A program made the position numbers and the translations under genes. From Jimgerdemannia flammicorona (lineage: Eukaryota > Mucoromycota > Endogonomycetes > Endogonales > Endogonaceae): 10,003 bases of DNA. Location of the stretch: contig RBNI01007748.1 of NCBI GenBank assembly GCA_003990745.1, positions 1 through 10,003 of the forward strand, in the 5' to 3' direction. This document shows positions 1 through 9,802 of the stretch, one piece after another. The stretch's first letter is position 1. Each line of letters begins with the position of its first letter. The notes beneath the pieces are model-generated. The model did no database searches, was not told the origin of the DNA, and saw only the letters and a list, made by a program, of their open reading frames with translations.

Positions 1-394
1 CCCCCCCTATCCCTTCCCAACAAAATTCCACTTTGTCCAACACAATCTCCACCCTCCTGCTACTTTGTTTACATATCCTAGTCACCAAACCATGCCGCCT
101 CCCTCCCAGAGGACCCCAACCAACCCACCATCCAGTCAACAGATCCCCCAATAGCTCCTCCCACCTTACCACCTTCTCCTGCAGTCCCATCTGCCTCCCC
201 TCCTCAAATACAAAGAGTCAATGACCTGCCAGTCCTACCCATACTGCCAACACCCAACCTACAGTGAGCCAACTATCACCCACCCCCCCCACTAGCCAAG
301 ATTTCAAATCATCCCAGCAGCTCCCCACACCAATCAGCCTCTGATCCACACTCAGTCTATTCCTGATTACTATCCAAAAGTCCCCCAATACCTC

Positions 395-466
395 ACACTC
401 TCCTAGCTAATGTTCTGGCATCTGCACCAGACTCTCAGCCTGCCCCACATTGTAACACTCCTTACA
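395..466 (-). other. C-terminal CCHC zinc knuckle of copy A ORF2
   Basis: The codons for CKEC (466-455), His (410-412) and the last Cys (395-397) give C-x2-C-x14-H-x4-C, the type of zinc-binding cluster found near the C-terminus of L1-group ORF2 proteins. All four ligands are intact. A TAG at 407-409 sits directly after the His, where copy B has Trp. Confidence 0.75.
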
Positions 467-1309
467 CTCAAAGTGGCCACTATCCACCAGATGCCCAGTT
501 CGGAAATTCAATATGATATTCCTCTGTAGTATCTGCCACCATACCATCTAGTATTTAGGGGGAAGCCACCGTTGCACCTCGGCACTCCAAGACCAGATAT
601 CTGCCCAGTCCCACTCCTCGCCAATCCCTGCTGCCTGCCAACCACTCAGCCAAAGATCCAGGCCAAGATGCTGCTGGCACTCCACTCCATCCCCAATATC
701 AAATGTTTCAAGTAGGGTACCCCCCAGGAGCAGCCTATCCCAACTCCACATACCGGGCCCCCACAGCACCTCCCCCTCATTACTCTGCTAATGCAGGCCA
801 ATTCTGTGCACTCCTTCTACCACTCTCTACCAAAAGCCCTTAAATCATAGCTGCTAAGCATCATTCAGCCCCACCATAGAGAGCAGATCTTCAGAGGACC
901 CTTGAGGGGAGGATCGCATCTCCCACACCTTCTGCAGCAGAGGCACCCAACCCCCGCCCCGCAGTTCAGCAGCTCTCTTCAGCCACCAGGCTCTCAAACA
1001 GTGCAACTGCTTGGGGAAATCCACAAGGCCTAGACCCCCCCTGCCCACCGGTATCACCAAAGTATCCCAACTGACCTGGGCCCTCCTCCCTGCCCAAATC
1101 CAATCTCTAGCCACTTTCATCAGTCTCTTCACCACCCATGCTGGGAAGTCCAGATGATAGGCTACGTACCACAACTTGGGGAACCAATATACATTCAGTA
1201 TTGTCACCTGTCCTGCCAGAGAGATATGGTGGCCTCCCCAACCTCAAAGGGCCTCCCCCCACATGGTCACCCTGCTCTCCCACCACACTCATGACAGGAC
1301 TGAGCTATA

Positions 1310-2254
1310 CACAGAGAGGAATATGCCCAGATACTGCACCACCTCACCCGAAGGGACAATTGTTCCAATGATGTCCCCACCCACTAACCCATTCCCTAGC
1401 ACCATCATCTCACACTTATTCCAGTTGAGCTTTGCCCCAGAGTGAGCCTCATACCAATCTACTGTCTCCTTCAGTGTCTCGACATCTGCCACAGACCCAA
1501 GTCCAACCACCATGTCATCAGCAAACACCCCCACCTTCCACCCTATATCATATATGGAGAGCCCCACCACCTTTCGGTGAATCCAATCCATCAACGGCTC
1601 CAGTGAAAGAGCATAGAGAATAGGAGACAAAGGATCCCCCTGGGGAACTCCTCTTCTCAAGGAAAATGCCAGACCATGGTGTCCATTGCACATCAACACC
1701 ACCTGACTGCTCCCCAGCAGACTCAACATAGAGGCTCGAAATCTTGAAGGAACACCAATTTGATCTAACACCTTGTCCAGCCAAACCCACCATACCTAGT
1801 CATATGCCTTCTCCTGGTCCAAGAAAACCAACCTTCCATCTAGACCACAGGCCCAAGCTCCTTCAATGATACCATGAACCCAAGCAGTCCCATCTCTTAT
1901 AAGCCTGCTCCCAACAAAGCCCTGCTGCTCCTCCCCCAGCACCCCTTGGACAACTTTCTGCAGCCTAGCAATGATCATCTTAGTCACCAATTTCCTGTCC
2001 ATATCCAGGAGCATAATCAGCCTCCAATTCCTCCAGTCCTCCCTTCTATCTTTATCTTTGTACAATAAGGCCACCAGCCCAAGGTCCTGCTTGCCAACCC
2101 ACTCACCCCTCTGAATAACATAGTCACAGAGGGCAGCCATCTCACCTAAAATTCCAGGGACCTTCACCATCTTTTTCCAGAAGTCCCATGGCAATCCATC
2201 CTCCCCTGGTGATGTTCCAAGTTTAGTCACTACAAGGACACTCTGAATCTCCTC
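1310..2254 (-). other. Reverse transcriptase domain of copy A ORF2
   Basis: The domain opens with a PGEDGLPWDFW block matching the family's N-terminal PGxDG motif. Then come NWRLIMLLDMDRK (usually RPISLLN), QQGFV, LDQEKAYD with the first catalytic Asp at 1817-1819, RRGVPQGDPLSP at about 1622-1654, FADD with the paired catalytic Asps at 1514-1525, SGAKLNW and YLG. All three catalytic Asps are present. One stop, TAG at 1796-1798, falls just after KAYD where copy B has AGG (Arg). Over 132 residues spanning FADD, 93 match copy B. FADD next to an APE endonuclease excludes group II intron or DGR reverse transcriptases. Confidence 0.95.
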
Positions 2255-2944
2255 TCCTTGTACTGGTAAGACCAAGTCACCCAAATCAGCTACTCGCAGT
2301 GGCCCCCACTCCTCAAGTGTATTGGCAATTGCCTCCTTCCCTGCACCCCCTTCTTCCTCACTCTATAAATCCTGCCATCACTCTTTCAAAACTCCTAAGA
2401 TTCATTGTATGCCATGCACCATATCCCCATCGGCATCCAGGATGCCATCCCACTGATGCTGCACTTTCCTAGTCTTGAGGAGTTTCGATAAGTACCTAGT
2501 AGGCTGCTCACCCTCCTCAAGCCCCTGCCACCATAGCTTGGCAGCCATACCTTGCATATGAGTCTCCTCCTCATCTTGCAACACCTGTTGTAGTTCCACT
2601 AACTCCAATTTCACCCTCTCTATCTGCCAGTCCTCCACTCCATCAGAAGTGAGTAGATCAGCCCAATTCAATTGCAGTCTCTGCAGCCTATTGGAAGCAC
2701 ACCTTGTACGCTCCCTCCTCCACCTCTCAGCCTCCCTACTGGCTCCTCTCCAAAAGACCCTCGCAGCCTCTTTCAAATGTTTTCAATGGACATCCACAGA
2801 CAAACCCTCATGCCGCCACACAGTAACCTTTGCCTGAATGTCCTCTGCCCATAAGTCCCACAACCCCTTCTCGGCCAGCAGGGAGGAGTTAAGGTGCCAA
2901 TGTCCGGGTCCATCTCCACTCCCCCCAAACTGCCCCTGCCCCAA

Positions 2945-3634
2945 CAGTCCCCAGTGGTCAGACCATGGGCACCACTCCACCTCTAATGACTTCCAAACAT
3001 CAGAACCCGAGCACTCAGCCATCAGAATCCAGTCAATCCAGGTACCTAAGCCATTCACCCAATGTGTATAGACCCTTGCATCACCCCACCACATTCTGCC
3101 CATATCCCCCAATGAGCTCAATCTCTCTACCTCCTCCCATGCCCCCAGTCCCCCACTTCTCCCCCCTGCACTCCTCCCTCCATCAGTTCTATCGAGATGC
3201 TGATCCCGAACCATATTAAAGTTCCCCCCCAGAATATCCACCCCTTCCTCCAAGAGAATACCCTCCTCCATCAGCTCCTTGATCCACACAATTCTCTCAC
3301 CCCTAACTGCAGGACAGTAGTAAGAGCCAACTCTCACCGACTCCCACCCCAGCCTCTGCCAATCTCTCCAGACTAGGTGATCCCCCCAGCTCCTGATGCT
3401 CTCTAAGTCCCCTCTACTCTTCCTCACCAGAATCACCACCTTTCCAAACCAAGCAGCGGCCCCACCCCATTCCCTAGTCCACTCCATCCTATCATCCTCA
3501 TCCTCACACCTCACATCCTATAGTAAAAAGAGGTCTGCCTCCAATCCCTTGAGCCAAGTAAAAATGTTCTTACACTGTCCAGATCCCCACAACCCATTCA
3601 CATTCAAAGAGAAAATGTTAGTCATACTGTTCAT
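2945..3634 (-). other. APE-type endonuclease domain of copy A ORF2
   Basis: Motifs in order are SLNVNGL near the N-terminus; LL-stop-DV at the place of the usual LLQE (stop at 3518-3520, Gln in copy B); GGNFNMV for the usual GDFN; YTHW and WIDWIL for the usual YTW and RIDYI; and WSDHWG with the catalytic SDH at 2954-2962. Two metal-site positions look altered. The usual Glu after Gln is Asp, as in copy B. The Asp of GDFN is Asn here only (copy B keeps Asp), a change reachable by one G-to-A transition. The order and spacing identify the family clearly. Confidence 0.88.
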
Positions 3635-3665
3635 AGGTAATAATGTTAAATGAATATCCCATCCT
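3635..3665 (-). other. AT-rich ORF1-ORF2 spacer, copy A
   Basis: The 31 bases between the ancestral ORF1 stop (3666-3668) and the ORF2 ATG (3632-3634) hold only 9 G or C, against well over half in the flanking ORFs. The same gap in copy B is 34 bases and equally AT-rich. The two ORFs are in different frames, so ORF2 needs its own translation event (reinitiation or internal entry). That role for the gap is inference. Confidence 0.6.
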
Positions 3666-4562
3666 CTACAAGTCCGCATCCCACTCTTCCTGCACCAAGT
3701 CCAATGCACGTTCAGCAGCTCATTCCCTTTCCCCTGATTCCTGTACCTCCAGCCCTTCCAGAAGTTCTACTATAGCTCCATCATCCCTCTCCTCAAAGTC
3801 CTCCCTATACTCCAGACAAGCCTCCCTCCAGAGCTGCAAACCATGATGCTCATCCCAACAGTAGGCTGCCCTCTTACCTGTAACTACTGCCAGCTCTGCC
3901 TTCCTTACTTCATTGACCTCATAACCCTCCTCCTCCAAGAAGATCGCAAGAATTTCCCCTTTCAGTGCCTCCACCACACCCTCGCCCTGCAGAATCCTTT
4001 CCCAATGCTCCTCCAGCATTGCCTGCAGGTCCACCTCTCCCAATGTATCCGCTGTGAGGTTATCTATCATCATGCGCATCCACAGCAAGTTCCCCACCTC
4101 CTTCCCTCCAGGGGTTGCCAGCTGTCCTGCATCCAACATCGTGATATTGGCACCTATACTGGTGGCCTCATCCCACTCCTCCTCAGGGACATCCACCAGC
4201 TCATCCTTGCCAGCCACTATCACCTGGCCCCCTTTCTCCACATCCGGGACTCCAAAGCACACCCGCTGGGCCCCCTTCATCACCATATCCTCAGGTGCCC
4301 TTCTCTTCACTGCCGGGTCCCTCCTGATAAGAGGAGGGGGGGTGTCATCCAATTTCTGTTCTCAGACCTCAAAAGTGCCATTGGTATAGGGGTCCTTGCC
4401 CAGCACCTTCCCAGCCTCTTCCTTGCCTGCCTCAGCCTCCCCTCCGCCATTACCAGCCCAGACACTAGCATCGATGCCCCCAGACACCTCAGCTCCAACT
4501 GCCATCTTCTTCACCTCTGCCTTCATACTCACCAGAAGCTCTCTCTGCCAGTGCACCATCAT
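3666..4562 (-). pseudogene. ORF1 remnant of LINE copy A (C-terminal part)
   Basis: ORF1 of such elements makes a protein that coats the element RNA. Only the later part is here. The frame is continuous from about 4562 to the TAG at 3666-3668, with two internal stops: 4362-4364 and 3720-3722 (TGA). The second lies 18 codons before the TAG that matches copy B's natural ORF1 end, and the codons between still align (ERALDL against ERNLDL), so I treat 3720 as premature. Shared blocks with copy B are QRELLVS/QKDLLAS, FGVPDV/YGVPEV, DVPEEEWDE/DVSEDRWDE, and a C-terminal domain from about 4059 to 3735 with LGE-D-Q, EE-W-R, LQGE, YEV-E-R and RAAY-W. About 42% of 105 residues match there. The protein is very acidic. 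Upstream of 4562 the frame stays open into antisense of copy B, but homology stops, so I end the feature there. Around 4240-4400 it carries roughly 30 codons more than copy B. Confidence 0.8.
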
Positions 4563-4740
4563 CCTTTCACCTGTACCATTCGGGTGACACAAGACTCTGA
4601 CAACACTTTCGGCAACATCTTCAAGTATCGGTGCTTTCAAGATAGCGAGCAATGGGCATTCTGGTGAGTGTACTGGGCAGGGGGGCCCCAGTGCCTTTGA
4701 TTGGTAACATGTGGGGGGGGGTCGGAGTGCTGGTCTTGGT
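4563..4740. other. Junction between the two LINE copies
   Basis: No alignment with either element is visible here. It contains several CpGs between about 4580 and 4650, lacks the one-sided G or C richness of the flanks, and may be host DNA left between two insertions or the 5' UTR of copy B. A short plus-strand ORF starts at ATG 4652 and runs through the G9 run at 4713-4721 to TGA 4757-4759. It leaves the copy B ORF1 frame only because of that run's length, so it could be the real start of ORF1. GGGGCCCC at 4682-4689 is palindromic. I see no promoter that I can support. Confidence 0.45.
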
Positions 4741-6528
4741 ATGCCGAGCACTTCGATGAGAGGACGCGGGGCTGGAGGGGGTGGCAGAGGTGGTGCAAGG
4801 CCACATGGGGGAGGGAGGATGACCTTCATGGATAAGGTCAGGATGGGGAAGCAGGCGATGGGACTGGATGGCTGGCTGGAGCTAGGGAAGGTGGCTGCTT
4901 CCTCGAGTGGCAAGGAGGCCTCTCCACTGGGGGGACAGTATAGTGGGGCTGGAGGAGTAGTGGCTGAGGCTGTGACTGTTGATGGCGGTGTGATAGGCAA
5001 TCTGAAAAAAAATCCAGATGTGACGGCTGATGGGGGACCTGGACAGGGGAGTGGCATGGGATCTGGAGACCTGGCTGATGGTGTGACGGGCCTCGTGGTG
5101 GCCCCATTACTCAAGAAATCTTGATCAGAATTCGCTGTCACACTGTGCTTCTGAGGCTTAGTGGTGACGGCGAGGATGGTACTGGGGCTGTTGGTGAGCG
5201 AGGTGAAGGGTGCAGCCTCAGTTAAGTTTTTGAAGAAGCTGGAGGTGGTCGAGGTGGGGTTTGAAGAGGAAGGTTTGCTACTGGAGGCGGTGGAGAAGGG
5301 TGTGGTGGTTGGGGGGATTTCAGTATCAATGGCAAGGTGTATATGCTGGGATCTCCAGGTGGTTCATCTGGTGATTGCGGACTTGCCAATGGTGAAGAAG
5401 GAGGAGGCGAGGAGGCTGGTCACAGATGGGGTAAAGGAGTATGGCGAAGGGGTCAACATTAGATTCAGGGTGTAGGAGGGGACAGAGCTCAGGACAGAAG
5501 ATGTGGATGTTCGGTTGAGGTTGTTTGGGATGGAGAATACCGGAAAGGCTAGAGACTGGCTGGTGGCATTGAAGTGGGGCCCGGTGGAGTACAAGGTTTT
5601 GAGGGTGAAGGGGTCAGAGGAAGAGGAGGAGGATCTGCTGGAGGTACTTGAGGACTTGGCTGGGGCGGTGGAGAGGCGGCTAAGGGCTTGGAGGGCTTAT
5701 GAGGCTAGGATGGTAGTGGAGGTGATTGAGGGCAAGAAGGTGCGAATGGACAAAGTGCTCTGGGAGAAAGTGAAGGGGAGACAGCTGCAGAAGGATTTGT
5801 TGGCCAGTTTGGATGGGGGCTGCAGGGCAGGGGCTACAGAGGAGGGCACTGGAGCGAGTGCTAGCATCTGGGTGGAGGTGGGGCAGCAAGGGGAGAAGGT
5901 GAAGGAGAGTGGGGGATGGGGGCCAGAGGAGGCTGGAGTGGACATAGTGATGGCAGAAGATATTCCAATCCAGTATGGTGTTCCTGAGGTAGGAGAGGGG
6001 GAGTTGGAGGATGTGTCTGAGGACAGGTGGGATGAGTCTGTGCGAACTGAGGAGAGGAAGGAAGGAGAGGCGGATTTGGAGCAGGAAGCAGAGGTGGTTG
6101 GAGGGGAGAAGTGGCTATTGCGGGTGCTGTGAAATGTGGCGGCCGAGGAACTGGGCGAGATCGACTTCCAGGTGATCAGTGAGGAATTCTGGGGGCGAGT
6201 GCTGCAAGGGGAGGAGGTCATGAGGAAGTTGAGAGATGAGATGATGGCAGCTCTTCTGGAGGCAGAGGAGTATGAGGTCACTGAGGCAAGGGAGACAATG
6301 CTCTTGGGTATAGCTAATGAAAGGGCAGCCTATCTGTGGGGGCCATGGAAGGGACTGGAGAAGTGGCAGGTAGTGTGCGAGGAGCACCGGGCATCAATGG
6401 AGATGGTGGATGGTGAGGACTGTGCAGAACTATTGGTGGCTCTGGATGACCAGCAGAATGTGGAAGATGAGATTGCGGTGGAAAGGAACCTGGATCTGGC
6501 TGGAGAGGAAGTGAGCATGGAATTGTAG
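4741..6528 (+). pseudogene. ORF1 of LINE copy B, putative RNA-binding protein with acidic C-terminus
   Basis: One frame runs from ATG 4741 to TAG 6526-6528 (about 595 codons) with internal stops at 5122, 5152, 5473 and 6130 and no frameshift. Parts in order are: a Gly/Arg-rich start with several RG and RGG motifs (residues ~1-25), of a kind that often binds RNA; a Gly/Ser-rich stretch; a region at about 5350-5530 whose strand-helix-strand pattern (VVHLVIADLP, EEARRLVTDGV, VNIRFRV, then DVRLRLF) could be a degenerate RRM-like fold; a Glu-rich segment (five Glu in a row near 5618-5632); and the conserved acidic domain from 6136 on, shared with copy A at about 42%. No CCHC knuckle is visible. 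The role in coating element RNA is inferred from position. GTG 4711 is in frame but a stop precedes it at 4705, and ATG 4756 is an alternative start. Confidence 0.8.
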
Positions 6529-6562
6529 ATATGGAGATATCAACTTTATCAAATATTTCACT
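6529..6562 (+). other. AT-rich ORF1-ORF2 spacer, copy B
   Basis: These 34 bases lie between the ORF1 TAG and the ORF2 ATG, with 8 G or C, against a G-rich background on both sides. The shared ATGG-GATAT start and the A/T-only runs resemble the copy A spacer. ORF1 is in frame 1 and ORF2 in frame 2. Confidence 0.6.
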
Positions 6563-7255
6563 ATGAATAGTACAACCAACATTTTTTCTTTGAACGTCAA
6601 TGGGCTTAGAGGGACTGAGAGGAGACATATGATTTTTGGATGGCTGAAGAAAATGGAGGCAGATCTCTTCTTACTTCAAGATGTATAGTGTGAGGGGGAG
6701 GAAGATGGACTGGAATGGACAAGAGAGTGGGGTGGGGAGGCAGTTTGGCAGGGTAAAGTAGGAATCCTGGTTAGAAAGGGGAAAGGGGACATTGTGGACA
6801 TTGGACATTGGGGTAGTAGATTAGTGTGGGGGACATGGCGGAGGCCTGGATGGAACTCAATTGTGGTGGGATCTTGTTACTGCCCGGCTGAGAGAGGGAC
6901 CCGAGTGGAGTGGATTGGAGATCTGCGGGATTCTGGGCTCTTGGTTGAGGCTGGGGTAGATTGTCTGGGGGGAGACTTTAATATAGTATGAGAGAGTAGA
7001 CTGGACCGAACTGATGGGGGATGGGGTGTGGCAGGAAGGAGTGGGGGATTGGAGGACTGAGAAGAGGTGGAATGACTCAGCTCACTGGTGGATGCCATAC
7101 GACTTCAGAATGGGGACCAACATCTATATACTTACTGGGTGGGAGGACTGGGAACTAGGATTGATTGGGTTCTGACTGCTGAGTATTGGGGCAATATAGT
7201 TTGGGAGACGATGGAGGTCGAGTGGTGCCCTTGGTCAGACCACTGGGGTATTCGG
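6563..7255 (+). other. APE-type endonuclease domain of copy B ORF2
   Basis: SLNVNGL, LLQDV, CLGGDFNIV, YTYW with RIDWVL, and WSDHWG (SDH at 7235-7243) follow in the order of APE-like LINE endonucleases. The GDFN Asp is kept, unlike in copy A, but the expected Glu after Gln is Asp. Stops interrupt it at 6686 and 6989 (the latter a TGA just after GGDFNIV, where copy A has Arg), and at 7058 and 7073. Confidence 0.9.
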
Positions 7256-7939
7256 GGTGGTGGAAGGTTTGGAGGGAGCGGGGAGGGGCCAGGACATTGG
7301 CAGCTAAACTCTTCACTACTGGATGAGATGGACTTGTGGAATGCATGGGTGGTAGAGGTACAATCCAAGGTTAATGATTGGAGGCAAGCAGGGATGAGGA
7401 TTGGAGATAGGTGGCGTAGACTGAAATCCGAAGCTCAAAGGTTCTGGGGAGAGGTGGGGAGAGAGCAGGGTGCTCAGTGGAGGAGACAAGTCCGATGGGC
7501 ATCTAGGAGACTTGAACGGCTACTCCTAAATTGGGCTGGATTACTGGAGGAGGAGGAGGTATTGGATTGGAAGGCTAAGCGGGCTAGGCTGGAAGTGGTG
7601 GAACTGCAGGATTTATTGAGGAAGGAGGAAGCAATGCAGGCTCAGGCTATGGCAGCCAGGCTATAGTGGCAGGGATTGGAAGAAGGAGAAAGGCCCACAA
7701 GGTTTTTGTCCCATCTCCTTCATGCTAGGGGAGCAAGACGCTGGTGGGAAGGAGTTCTTAATAATGAGGGAGAGATGGTATTAGGTGTGCAGGGGATCCT
7801 TGGCCAGTTGAGCGCTCACTGGAGTAACCTCTGGAGTGAAGAGGAAGGAGGAGAGGTGGAGCAGGACATTGAGCAGCATCTGGAAGAGTGGCACCCAAAT
7901 CCTACAGCAGGGTTGGGGGAGCTTAGTCGACCAGTTTTG

Positions 7940-8890
7940 GGAGAGGAGATCCTTCGAGTTCTGGCATTGACAACCCTGGGAACTGTGCCGGGAGAGGATA
8001 GTTTGCCTTGGGACTTTTGGAAATATATGGCATCCATAGAGGAGGTTCTAGAGGAGATGTCGATGATGTGTGATGCAGTTATCAGTACAGGGGAATGGAT
8101 TGGAGGGCAGCAGTTGGGGCTGGTATCACTGCTGTACAAGGACAAAGGGTGTAAGGAGGACTGGAAGAATTGGAGGCCCATTATGCTGCTGGATATGAAC
8201 CGCAAGCTGGTCACCAAAATTCTGGTGGCGAGATTACAGGGTGTGGCCCAACAGGTGCTAGGGAAGGAGCAGTGAGGCTTTGTTGGGGGCTGACTGATCC
8301 GAGATGGCATAGCATGGGTTCACAGGGTTATTGAAGGTGCTAGGGCTGCAGGGGTAGATGGTCGCTTAGTCTTTCTGGACCAGAAGAAAGCCTATGATAG
8401 GGTTCAGAGAGTGTGGCTGGTGAAAGTACTAGAGCATATTGAAGTACCAGTGGGTATGTATCGGTCACTTATTGGACTACTGGAAGAGAGTAGGGCTGCG
8501 ATTCTGGCTAATGGACATAGGGGGGCCTCCTTCCCCTTGGGGAGGGGGGTGCTACAGGGGGATCCTTTGTCACCCATCCTTTATGCCTTCACCTTGGAGC
8601 CGTTGTTGGATAGGATCTGGCACAGAGTTGGTGGATTGAATATCTTGGGCATCAATTGGAAGGTGGGGGCCTTTGCAGATGATATGGTGGTTGGGTTGGG
8701 TTCGGTGGCAGATGTGGCTAGGCTCAAGGAAATAGTTGCATGGTATGAGAGATGTTCTGGAGCGAAACTCAACTGGCACAAGTGTGAGACAATGGTCCTT
8801 AGGGAAGGAATCATAGGGGGGGATGTCATTGGAACAATTGTCCCAGCTGGAGGAGTGGTATGGTACTTGGGTATCTATTTCTCGGTGTAT
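7940..8890 (+). other. Reverse transcriptase domain of copy B ORF2
   Basis: PGEDSLPWDFW, NWRPIMLLDMNRK, LDQKKAYDR (first catalytic Asp at 8378-8380), GRGVLQGDPLSP (about 8540-8575), FADD (8672-8683), SGAKLNW and WYLG are present in family order. All three catalytic Asps remain. GVLQGD has Leu where copy A and most relatives have Pro, a single C-to-T step. TGA codons at 8273 and 8291 fall in the block that reads QQGFVGSRL in copy A. Confidence 0.95.
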
Positions 8891-9730
8891 GGCTCTTTAC
8901 TTTCCAAGGAGTGGTGGGAGCACAAGCTGGTAGAATGGGGGAAAGTACTGATGAGTTGGGGTGGTAGACAGGTGTCGCTGGCGGGGAGGGTAACTGTTCT
9001 GAATGTGTATTGGATGCCAAAGCTTTGGTATCTGGGCTACCATTTGGACTTTCCTAAGTGGGTGGTTAAAAGGCTTCTCAAGATGGTCTGCTCTTGGCTC
9101 TGGGCTAGATGCCAGAGTCAGATTGGTTGGGAGGTACTCACACTTCCTGTGGATCATGGAGGACTTGGCCTGGTGGACTTTTCCAAGAGGCTACTCTGCT
9201 TGAGGGCATGGTGGATGAAGAGGGCCAGTGAGTTGAGAGAAGGAGAATGGGTGCCCCTTATGCAGCATTTGTGGGAGGTGAGGGTGTCGCCAAGGAGTGG
9301 CTCAGGGGATCTACTGTCCTTGGTGGCCTTGGATGATAGCCGGAGGATGCGGTACAAAGGATTCTGGTGGGGAGTGGTAGATGGGGCCCATCGCATTGGG
9401 ATCCAGTGGCAAGGTACTGAAGGGGATGAGGACTGGGGTCCGGAGATGTAGTGGTGGGACTGGCTCTTGTTGGGAGGGAATCTGGTCAAGGACTTCTGAT
9501 TAGAGGAGGGCATGGAGTGCCTTCAGGGTCTGGGACAGGACCTTTGGCCGGAGACCTGGCAAGGGGCTGGGATCGGGGAGGGATGGGACTGGGCAGGCAT
9601 CTGGTCTTGGATCAAGGTGGTGTCAAGGTGGCTCCCACTAAAACTCTGGTTAGCATGGTGGAGGCTGTTGTGGCGAAATGTGATGCTAAACTTTAGGGCT
9701 GGCCATCTGGTAGATGGTGGGGTTTTTGAT

Positions 9731-9802
9731 TGTAAGGAGTATCATAACGTAGGGCAGGAGAGAGGGGTGGTGCAGACTCCTGAACATTGGCTGGGGGAGT
9801 GC
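9731..9802 (+). other. Damaged CCHC zinc knuckle of copy B ORF2
   Basis: The layout matches copy A exactly (Cys 9731-9733, His 9785-9787, Cys 9800-9802) but the second Cys is Tyr (TAT at 9740-9742), one G-to-A step from TGT. The adjacent His (CATAAC at 9743) is not at a ligand position. The Trp after the ligand His is kept (TGG), where copy A has a stop. Confidence 0.7.

Larger units (their letters stand above)
1..3634 (-). pseudogene. ORF2 of LINE copy A: APE endonuclease-reverse transcriptase, 3' end outside window
   Basis: ORF2 proteins nick target DNA and copy the element RNA from the nick. The start is the ATG at 3634-3632; SLNVNGL follows within a dozen codons, as at the start of APE-type endonucleases, and copy B has an ATG at the same place. 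The frame runs to position 1 (about 1,211 codons) with no indel. Order: endonuclease (3634 to ~2945), charged linker (~2945-2255), reverse transcriptase (~2254-1310), thumb/connection region, then CCHC knuckle (466-395) and at least 130 further codons. In-frame stops start (lower coordinate) at 3518, 2783, 2402, 2378, 2363, 1796, 1289, 1244, 854, 845, 827, 788, 548, 407 and 218. Seven face Trp in copy B, three Arg and one Gln. The catalytic GDFN motif reads GNFN. The product is certainly non-functional. Confidence 0.95.
1..4562 (-). mobile_element. LINE copy A (L1/Tx1-like non-LTR retrotransposon), 5'-truncated, decayed
   Basis: Read on the minus strand this block gives the C-terminal half of an ORF1, a 31-base AT-rich gap, then an ORF2 with endonuclease, reverse transcriptase and zinc knuckle, which is the order of L1/Tx1-group LINEs. 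Homology with copy B on the other strand holds from about 4562 down to about 205, where copy B leaves the window; ORF2 then stays readable to position 1, so the 3' end lies outside. The first ~1 kb of copy B (about 4741-5770) has no counterpart here, which I read as 5' truncation during target-primed reverse transcription. The coding strand is G-rich, so the plus strand is C-rich. No tail or target-site duplication can be checked. Confidence is high that this is a LINE, moderate for the clade and for the exact 5' boundary. Confidence 0.93.

Noticed and set aside
33..3846. Plus-strand ORFs across copy A (and minus-strand ORFs across copy B)
   Set aside because: They are Pro/Ser/His-rich shadows of the G-rich coding strand with no recognisable motif, and are not conserved between the copies.
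5004..5012. A-rich run in ORF1 as a frameshift slippery site
   Set aside because: The ORF1 frame is the same before and after the run, so no shift is needed, and no downstream pseudoknot was evident.
4362..5141. Long minus-strand open frame that spans the junction between the copies
   Set aside because: Only its last part (below about 4562) aligns with ORF1. The rest is Pro-rich antisense of copy B ORF1, which carries the RG-rich coding sequence on the plus strand.
7940..8890. Retron, DGR or group II intron reverse transcriptase
   Set aside because: The FADD motif sits in one frame with an APE endonuclease upstream and a CCHC knuckle downstream, which is the LINE arrangement.
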